Positions 58,496 to 64,000 of a stretch of 64,000 nt of DNA are shown piece after piece. The stretch's first letter is position 1, and the number at the start of each line of letters is the position of its first letter. Source of the DNA: Chitinophaga lutea (GTDB lineage: Bacteria; Bacteroidota; Bacteroidia; Chitinophagales; Chitinophagaceae). Made by a program: the position numbers and the translations under genes. Location: NCBI RefSeq assembly GCF_003813775.1, contig NZ_RPDH01000002.1:1240001-1304000 (forward strand). The letters run 5' to 3'. Below the pieces are notes generated by a model, which saw only the letters and a program-made list of their open reading frames with translations, searched no databases and was not told where the DNA came from.

Positions 58496-59134
58496 ATGAA
58501 AAACATCCTGATAGCGGATGATCATACCATCGTCCGTTTAGGCGTTGCACACATTATCTCCACCCTGCCGGTGCCTGCCAAGTGCATTGAGGCCGAAACC
58601 TTCGACCGCGTCATCGCTTTGCTCGACATTCATATCTTCGACGTGCTGATACTGGATATCAACATCCCGGGCGGCAACAACCTGCAGATGATCGATGCGG
58701 TGAAGCTCCGCCAGCCGCAAATAAAAATCCTGATCTTTTCGGGGTACGACGAACAGCTGTTCGCAATTAACTATATGCAGGCGGGGGCAGACGGTTACCT
58801 GATGAAGTACACGCCGGAAGACGAAATCCGCCACGCCATCCTGACGGTGATGAACCGGGAAAAATATATGAGCGCCAATACGCGCCAGCAGATGCTCGAT
58901 ATGCTGGGCTCGCAGCGGGAACAGGTGGTGAATCCCCTCTCCTCTCTGTCTGCCCGCGAAGTGGAAGTCATGAATCTGATGACGAAAGGGGTGCCCATGG
59001 CTACGATCGCTAAAATGCTGCATTTGCAGATCACCACCGTCAGCACTTACAAAACGCGCATCTTCGAAAAACTCGGCATCACCAACATCGTGGAACTGCT
59101 GGAAAAAGTAAAAATGTACAGCGCCGTCGTTTAA
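58496..59134 (+). CDS. NarL/LuxR-family response regulator
   Basis: 212 aa from ATG 58496 (MKNILIADDHTIVRLGVAHI); a GTG nine codons upstream adds only an unlikely MKRGPIPTT. Receiver domain 1-120 with acidic pair in ADDH, phospho-acceptor Asp in DVLILDINIPGGNN, Ser/Thr-like FSGYD and Lys in GYLMKYTPEDE. The C-terminal LuxR HTH is at about 145-210 (SLSAREVEVMNLMTKGVPMA, TIAKMLHLQITTVSTYKTRI, FEKLGI). It ends tail to tail with the sensor kinase, the two stop codons sharing bases within TTAA (59131-59134). The divergent gene is the giant adhesin, a plausible target. Confidence 0.94.
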   Translation: MKNILIADDHTIVRLGVAHIISTLPVPAKCIEAETFDRVIALLDIHIFDVLILDINIPGGNNLQMIDAVKLRQPQIKILIFSGYDEQLFAINYMQAGADGYLMKYTPEDEIRHAILTVMNREKYMSANTRQQMLDMLGSQREQVVNPLSSLSAREVEVMNLMTKGVPMATIAKMLHLQITTVSTYKTRIFEKLGITNIVELLEKVKMYSAVV

Positions 59135-62100
59135 TCCAGCTGCAGCAATATCTCCATACTTGTTCCCAGCGCTCCGTTGGCATGCACGTATAACTTCCCG
59201 TTAATCTGCTGTAACAGCTCCACTACAATCACCAGCCCGATCCCGTTCTGCGTCACCGGCAGCCTATTGTCCGCCACCAGGGCCTGACAGCGGTTGATCC
59301 ATTCCCTTATTTCAGGGCGCATGCCGATGCCGGTGTCTGTTATCCGGATGGATACCGTTCCATTTTCTTCGTAAGAAGCCGCCAGGTGCACGGAACCTTC
59401 GACGGTATATTTCACGGCATTGTCGAGCAGGTTATTGACCACGATGGAGAGCAGCTGCCGGTTCACGGGCACCTGCAGCCCCCGGATGGCGTTGTTCTCG
59501 ATCCGCACCGAGCGTATTTCCGCGATGGGCCGGAAAATGCCGGCCTTTTCCTCGAGGAGGTCGTGCAGGTCCACGTATTCGCGGAACGAGTGATTGCGCA
59601 CCGCTCCCATTTTCATATACTGGATGAGGTTATCCACCATGTTGTACATGCGGTAGAGCGCGTCGCCCATGGCCACCGATTTTTTGTCCGTGGGATTCCC
59701 CGTTTTCGACAACAGCATGAGGTATTTCATGGGGGTTTTGATATCGTGCGTAATGGCGGTGATCAGACGCTGCTGCATCACGCCCTGCTGGCGCAGCTGC
59801 TGCTCCGATTCCTGTAGCGACAGCAATGTATTTTCGAGCTCGGCCGTGCGTTCAGACACGTGCCGGCTGAGCTGGCGGTTTTTGCGGCGCATGTGGCGTA
59901 TGCGGAGCTGCGTATAGATGTATATCAACAGCCCGAGTATGCAACCGGCCATTATCATAGCCGGCAGCGTTTCGAACCAGGCGGCTTCCACGATCAGGGT
60001 GATTCTTTTTTCGGAATAGTTATTCACGCCGAACCCGTTTATTTTACGGATGCGGAGAGTGTAGGTGCCCGAGTGAAGCCTCGAAAATGCGATGGTCCCA
60101 TTGTTTTCCACCGGCAGCCACACTTCATCCTCTTTTTCATCGAGTGTATAAAGCAACTTCAGGTTATAAGGGTCTCCGTAATAAGGCGTACTCAGCTGCA
60201 GCCCCAGGCGAACGAAATTGTTGGGCAGCCGGATGGTATCGCCGGTTTGCAGGAGCTGTGTATCCAGTTCCGCCTGCCCTGCAATCAAAGGCCCATCCGG
60301 AAGCTCCGCCCTGATTTGCGCCGGCCGGAAACGCAGCAGGCCGTCGAGCGAAGGCAAAGAGATATCCCCATTCTGCAATTGCAGGGCACAGGGCTGGCAT
60401 CCGCCGTTAAATTCATTGGTCAGCATGCCATTGGACTTGCTGTAATAGTGATAATACACATACCGTTGCTCACCATCGGCATAAGCCAGCATATCTTTCC
60501 TGGCGGCCTGAAACAGGCCTTTATTTGTCGTTATCCAGTAAAACCCGCGATCGTCGGGCGTGATGCAATGCGCTGTTTTTAGGTACCCCAGCCTGTCTGC
60601 CGGCATCTGCACTACCCTGCCTTTCCGGTAAAGAAAAATACCTTCATCATAAGTGGTGATCCACACCTCTCCGCGCCGCGGGATCAGCAGGCTGCGGATG
60701 TATCGCTGGCCAAAGCCGGGCACGGAATCGATCCGCAAAGGAGACAACTGCACGCGGTAAAGCCCTTTGCCAGTCCCTACCCACAGCACATCCGGCGACT
60801 CGTGCAGCATGTAACTGGCGTCTTTCACCTTGTTGGAAAACAGTAACGGTACGGGTGAAACATCGTTCAGATTCAGGAAATACAATCCGCCCTTCCACGT
60901 ACCCACCCACAAGCGGTCTTTCACACCAAGATAAAGCTGCGTCACCGCATCATCTCCAAACGAACGTTGCCACAGAATCTTTGTAAGGGAGGCATTGAAC
61001 TTGTAAATCGTATTCTGATGTTTGTACCAGAAGTTGCCAGCTCTGTCCCGCTCCATACTGTACCGGTTTCCCTTCGGGATATTCTGCAGCAGCGGCACAC
61101 GGGAGGCGTTGCCTGCGCTGTCGAACGCGATGCCCTGCGCGGTTATAATTCCATTGTCGCCGAACGGGGCCTGTGCATAGAAAACATTATCCTGGTCAAC
61201 CGGTGAAACCAGCGGGTGGAATTGTTTTTTTGTGAGCACATACAGTCCCCGGGAACGGCTGCCGAAGAAAATGCGCTCATGCTCCGCATCATAAAATACG
61301 GAGACAATATCGTTCTTCCTCCTGCTGAACCCCGTTACCAGCAGCTTTGAATGCAACGTGCCATCCTGCCCTGCGGTGATGTAATAACATTTATCGTCCT
61401 GGTAGATGAACAACTGTTCGGCCACATAGTTCCAGTAGAGTTGTTTCGCGTCCAGCGGTTTTGCGGGAATGTCTCCGGAGAGTGTAATGGTTTCCGGGGT
61501 ATTGTGGCGGAATAAAAGGAGCCTGCCGTCTTTATGCACGGTATAGAGCCTGCTGCCTATGGTGAAAAAATCCCACGGGCTGTCTGTTTTCCAGGCAAAG
61601 CGGTATTTTTCTTTTCCCTTTTCAGCGAAACTGACCGAATCCTTTCCGACGAGGAAATACGCATGTGCGGATGTGGGCAACAGGTAATAGTCATACTTCA
61701 CGATTCCCGCATACAGATTGGGCAAGCCGGTAGCAGGGAAAGTGCCGGTGACACCATGCTGCACGAGGTATTCATAATCGCTGCACCCCGGTGGCCGGGG
61801 AGCGACGGGCCGTACATCCGCCCCGCCATTGCTGATGCTGAACAGCAACCCATTCAGGTTGACCGCCAGCAAGGATTTACGGCCATTGCCGGGAAAAATA
61901 TAAACGATACGGGTATTGGTGTGGGTCGTAAAACGCCCTCCGTCGAACCGGACGAGGCCGTTTTCGGTAGCCAGCCAGAGAAAACCTTCCCTGTCGGGAA
62001 CAATAAATTTTACGCTGTTCTGTGGCAGGCCATTTTCATCTGTATAGTGGACAAGATGATACGAATGAGGTTCCGGTTCCTGAGCCAGGACCGCCATAGG

Positions 62101-62142
62101 AAATAACAGCAGCAAAAGGATAGGGCGCAGTTCCGTTAGCAT
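59131..62142 (-). CDS. Propeller-type sensor histidine kinase (no receiver domain)
   Basis: 1003 aa. Signal MLTELRPILLLLLFPMAVLA; periplasmic two-component propeller repeats about 25-650 (HLVHYTDENGLPQNSVKFIV, GFLWLATENGLVRFDG, VLWVGTGKGLYRV, YWITTNKGLFQAARKD); Y_Y_Y Ig-like domain about 660-722; one membrane helix about 730-750; coiled linker; HisKA with RLITAITHDIKTPMKY, phospho-His at about 798; HATPase_c with NNLLDNAVKYTVEGS and RITDTGIGMRPEI. Unlike hybrid sensors of glycan loci it has no receiver or AraC part, so its partner should be the NarL regulator with which it overlaps by stop codons. The propeller region senses a periplasmic ligand that cannot be named. Confidence 0.93.
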   Translation of the reverse strand: MLTELRPILLLLLFPMAVLAQEPEPHSYHLVHYTDENGLPQNSVKFIVPDREGFLWLATENGLVRFDGGRFTTHTNTRIVYIFPGNGRKSLLAVNLNGLLFSISNGGADVRPVAPRPPGCSDYEYLVQHGVTGTFPATGLPNLYAGIVKYDYYLLPTSAHAYFLVGKDSVSFAEKGKEKYRFAWKTDSPWDFFTIGSRLYTVHKDGRLLLFRHNTPETITLSGDIPAKPLDAKQLYWNYVAEQLFIYQDDKCYYITAGQDGTLHSKLLVTGFSRRKNDIVSVFYDAEHERIFFGSRSRGLYVLTKKQFHPLVSPVDQDNVFYAQAPFGDNGIITAQGIAFDSAGNASRVPLLQNIPKGNRYSMERDRAGNFWYKHQNTIYKFNASLTKILWQRSFGDDAVTQLYLGVKDRLWVGTWKGGLYFLNLNDVSPVPLLFSNKVKDASYMLHESPDVLWVGTGKGLYRVQLSPLRIDSVPGFGQRYIRSLLIPRRGEVWITTYDEGIFLYRKGRVVQMPADRLGYLKTAHCITPDDRGFYWITTNKGLFQAARKDMLAYADGEQRYVYYHYYSKSNGMLTNEFNGGCQPCALQLQNGDISLPSLDGLLRFRPAQIRAELPDGPLIAGQAELDTQLLQTGDTIRLPNNFVRLGLQLSTPYYGDPYNLKLLYTLDEKEDEVWLPVENNGTIAFSRLHSGTYTLRIRKINGFGVNNYSEKRITLIVEAAWFETLPAMIMAGCILGLLIYIYTQLRIRHMRRKNRQLSRHVSERTAELENTLLSLQESEQQLRQQGVMQQRLITAITHDIKTPMKYLMLLSKTGNPTDKKSVAMGDALYRMYNMVDNLIQYMKMGAVRNHSFREYVDLHDLLEEKAGIFRPIAEIRSVRIENNAIRGLQVPVNRQLLSIVVNNLLDNAVKYTVEGSVHLAASYEENGTVSIRITDTGIGMRPEIREWINRCQALVADNRLPVTQNGIGLVIVVELLQQINGKLYVHANGALGTSMEILLQLD

Positions 62143-62320
62143 GCTCGATCGTACACTTAGGGTAATATCTATATAGAAGGCTGTATTAAAGCTATGGTTT
62201 TTCGAACATTCATATTCTATAATACGGTCGCATATAGCAGATAATTAACGCATCATCACGCAAATATATAAACGCTTATTCGGATTCCTAAGCTTTTTTT
62301 TCAACAGCCGTACCTATACG
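62143..62320. other. AT-rich upstream region of the sensor kinase gene
   Basis: No gene. It must carry the promoter of the leftward kinase gene; contains TATAT-rich stretches (about 62165-62260) but no element I can assign. Confidence 0.5.
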
Positions 62321-62350
62321 AAAAGAAAGGCCGCCCATACAGAGCGGCCT
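62321..62350 (-). terminator. Rho-independent terminator of the GH20-like gene
   Basis: Stem AGGCCGC/GCGGCCT (62328-62334 with 62344-62350), nine-base loop, followed on the minus strand by TTCTTTT. It lies 30 bp after the stop at 62380. Confidence 0.8.
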
Positions 62351-62379
62351 CGTTGCCGGGTTTCCGTTCAGGGAAAATA

Positions 62380-63516
62380 TCATTTCGCCGCTTCCCGTAT
62401 TGCTTTGAACAGTGCTTTGAAGGTATCGGCGTTGTCTTTCGTGTTAGGGCGGTACTCCCCTTTCCCATAATATGCGCGGATAAATTCGGCGGAATTCACC
62501 CACATGGTTTCAAACACGCCGCGCATGCGTGAAGCCAGGGGCACCGCCCAGTCCGCACGGGTCCCGTCTTTCCGGGTCATGAGCACCTGCTGCAATTGCG
62601 CGAGCGCCACATCGGTTTTGGCGCATGCGCTGGGCAGCACATTGAACCCTTTTATCGCAAAATATCCCGGTGTGGGCGGCGCGCTTTCATATTTCCAGTC
62701 GGTGATGACGATGTCTTTCGGAATGCGGTCGATGGCGCGGTGGGTGTCGTTCATGCTGGCCTGCCAGCCCAGCAGGTTGGTGGTTTTCCCGTCGATGAGG
62801 CGGTCGCTCCACATCCACATCTCCACGTTTTTCTCCCGGAGGTGGGCGTGCAGGCGGTTCACGTATTCGGCGAATATTTCCGACCGGTCGCCTCCCTGGC
62901 AGCGCGGGCATTTATCGTAGCCGATGATCCATACTTCGTCGAGGCCCACGTGCAGGGCGTCCGCTTCGCATACCGCCACCAGTTCGTCCATAATGGGGAA
63001 CAGCACCTTCAGCAGGTCAGGGTGGCGGGGACAGATGCTTTTGCTGTAGAACTCGAACATTCCGGCATCCTTCCAGGGTACGGGCGGGTTGAAGTCGGGC
63101 GACTCGTCAAACTGGGGATAGTGTTTCAGCAGGGGGCCCATTTCCGTTTGCTCCGACTGGTGCGCCATGAGGTTCATGGTGGGAATGAGCCGGATTTTCG
63201 CATCCCTGCAGGCCCGCACGATCTGTTTCATCTCCGCTTCCGACAGGGCGTTTTTCTCCGCCAGTTCGGGATGGGATTTGAACTGGTACATGTATTCGAT
63301 GCGGATGGCCAGGGTATTGACGCCTTCTTTGACGAGAGCGGTGCGGATAAAATCACAGAACATGGGCACGTCCTGTTTGGCGGGCACGCTCAGCAGCAGC
63401 CCCCGCACGGGTAATTCGTTCCATTTGAAGGCGGGCGCGGCCTGCGCGCCTGCCTTCCCTGCGGCGGATATGCCAATGCATACCGCCAGCAGGTGTTGCA
63501 GTAGTCTTCGTTTCAT
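62380..63516 (-). CDS. Secreted GH20-like glycosidase
   Basis: 378 aa with signal MKRRLLQHLLAVCIGISAAGKAGAQ. The TIM-barrel part resembles family 20 beta-hexosaminidases: VRGLLLSVPAKQDVPMFCDF, VNTLAIRIEYMYQFKSHPEL, ACRDAKIRLIPTMNLMAHQS and the GH20 signature ADALHVGLDEVWIIG, whose Asp-Glu pair is the catalytic and substrate-assisting pair in that family. CPRCQGGDR after it is unusual. The protein lacks the N-terminal zincin-like domain of classic GH20 enzymes and is shorter; a non-classical GH20-like group is likely. It starts 3 bp after the NHL-repeat gene, thus one operon. Confidence 0.8.
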   Translation of the reverse strand: MKRRLLQHLLAVCIGISAAGKAGAQAAPAFKWNELPVRGLLLSVPAKQDVPMFCDFIRTALVKEGVNTLAIRIEYMYQFKSHPELAEKNALSEAEMKQIVRACRDAKIRLIPTMNLMAHQSEQTEMGPLLKHYPQFDESPDFNPPVPWKDAGMFEFYSKSICPRHPDLLKVLFPIMDELVAVCEADALHVGLDEVWIIGYDKCPRCQGGDRSEIFAEYVNRLHAHLREKNVEMWMWSDRLIDGKTTNLLGWQASMNDTHRAIDRIPKDIVITDWKYESAPPTPGYFAIKGFNVLPSACAKTDVALAQLQQVLMTRKDGTRADWAVPLASRMRGVFETMWVNSAEFIRAYYGKGEYRPNTKDNADTFKALFKAIREAAK

Positions 63517-63519
63517 CTT

Positions 63520-64000
63520 TTATTCAGCGATTACTTTTCTGATGCGGTTGTTTTTACGGTCGGAAACATACACAAGGCCGTCTTTTGCGACTGCCACACC
63601 TGTCGGCGCATTGAACAGGGCGGCGGAGCCGGTGCCGTCTTTAAAACCGGCCGTACTGCCGCCGGTGTAGGTGCTCACTTTCCAGGTGCCCGCTTCCACG
63701 AAGCGGATGCACTGGTTGGAGTTGACGGGCGAACCGTCCCAGGTGCCGTTGCCGGCGATGAACAGGTTGTCGTTCCTATCGATGGCGATGCCCCAGGGGA
63801 AGTCGAACTTAGCGGCCGTAGCGGCGCCGTTGACGAGGCCTGTCTGGCCTGCCTGGCCGATGGTTACGCCCGGTGCCCAGGTGCCGGCTTTGAACTCGCT
63901 GATCACGGAGGAGCCGTTCTGCACCACAAAAAGGTTCCCCTTGCTGTCTACCGCCACATCGGAAGGATAATCGAGCCCGGTGATGATTTTGGTGCTGTTG
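63520..64000 (-). CDS. NHL-repeat beta-propeller protein (5' end outside window)
   Basis: The frame is open to the window edge (160 residues visible, C-terminal part). Repeats are clear: ITGLDYPSDVAVDSKGNLFV, FDFPWGIAIDRNDNLFIAGN, FNAPTGVAVAKDGLVYVSDR followed by KNNRIRKVIAE at the end. Such proteins in Bacteroidota glycan loci often start with a lipoprotein signal and IPT/TIG domains and take the place of SusE-type glycan-binding proteins; those parts are outside the window. The GH20-like gene follows after 3 bp. Together they suggest the end of a further glycan locus to the right. Confidence 0.85.
   Translation of the reverse strand, partial: NSTKIITGLDYPSDVAVDSKGNLFVVQNGSSVISEFKAGTWAPGVTIGQAGQTGLVNGAATAAKFDFPWGIAIDRNDNLFIAGNGTWDGSPVNSNQCIRFVEAGTWKVSTYTGGSTAGFKDGTGSAALFNAPTGVAVAKDGLVYVSDRKNNRIRKVIAE

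Overview
The window looks like a chromosomal piece of a fairly GC-rich Bacteroidota, most likely a Chitinophaga-type member of Chitinophagaceae. The evidence is a SusC/SusD pair driven by an ECF sigma factor and FecR anti-sigma, type IX secretion (T9SS) C-terminal signals of both type A and type B, a PorP/SprF protein, a two-component sensor with an N-terminal propeller, RHS/YD proteins with Sec signals, and TAnnTTTG-like promoter elements. I see no rRNA, tRNA, CRISPR array, transposase or integrase.

Region 1 (1-11.7 kb, minus strand) is a polysaccharide utilisation locus, read from right to left: ECF sigma, FecR, SusC with a signalling STN domain, SusD, a DUF5017 lipoprotein, a secreted chondroitinase-ABC-like PL8 lyase, and the start of a lipoprotein resembling PVC-type membrane-bound dehydrogenases, cut by the window edge. 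The likely substrate is a glycosaminoglycan. A DUF1266 protein lies upstream of the sigma gene.

Region 2 (12.7-15.6 kb) holds a PagL-like outer-membrane acyl hydrolase, a secreted protein with a tail-fibre-like C-terminus and a clear terminator, and an unrecognised 267-aa protein. Upstream of the last is a non-coding stretch with a perfect 42-bp palindrome and an 11-bp tandem repeat.

Region 3 (16-24.4 kb, minus) is an RHS/YD cassette: a 1146-aa RHS partner, then a 1447-aa RHS protein whose C-terminal tip resembles a SleB-type cell-wall hydrolase, then an overlapping cysteine-rich exported protein that is a candidate immunity protein. A Pal/MotB-type OmpA lipoprotein follows at 24.6-25.5 kb.

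Region 4 (25.7-28.3 kb, plus, visibly AT-rich) is a split HipA system, hipB-hipS-hipT, with three TATAT-N8-ATATA operators spaced exactly 40 bp apart, then a PD-(D/E)XK nuclease-like protein with DUF5655. Region 5 (28.3-30.8 kb) holds small genes: an SRPBCC protein, a frameshifted membrane protein, an HxlR regulator divergent from an NTF2-like protein, and a methyltransferase.

Region 6 (30.9-58.2 kb, minus) is dominated by one 24.3-kb gene encoding an 8097-aa surface protein: signal peptide, parallel beta-helix, seven lectin/DUF8202-like modules, about thirty Calx-beta-like repeats, three DUF11 domains and a type B T9SS signal. Directly downstream are a PorP/SprF protein and a TPR/PD40/OmpA protein, a layout that recalls SprB with its dedicated SprF in gliding bacteria. 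A LuxR-type response regulator and a propeller-type sensor kinase lie next to it (58.5-62.1 kb). The right end carries a GH20-like glycosidase and a truncated NHL-repeat protein, probably the end of a second glycan locus.
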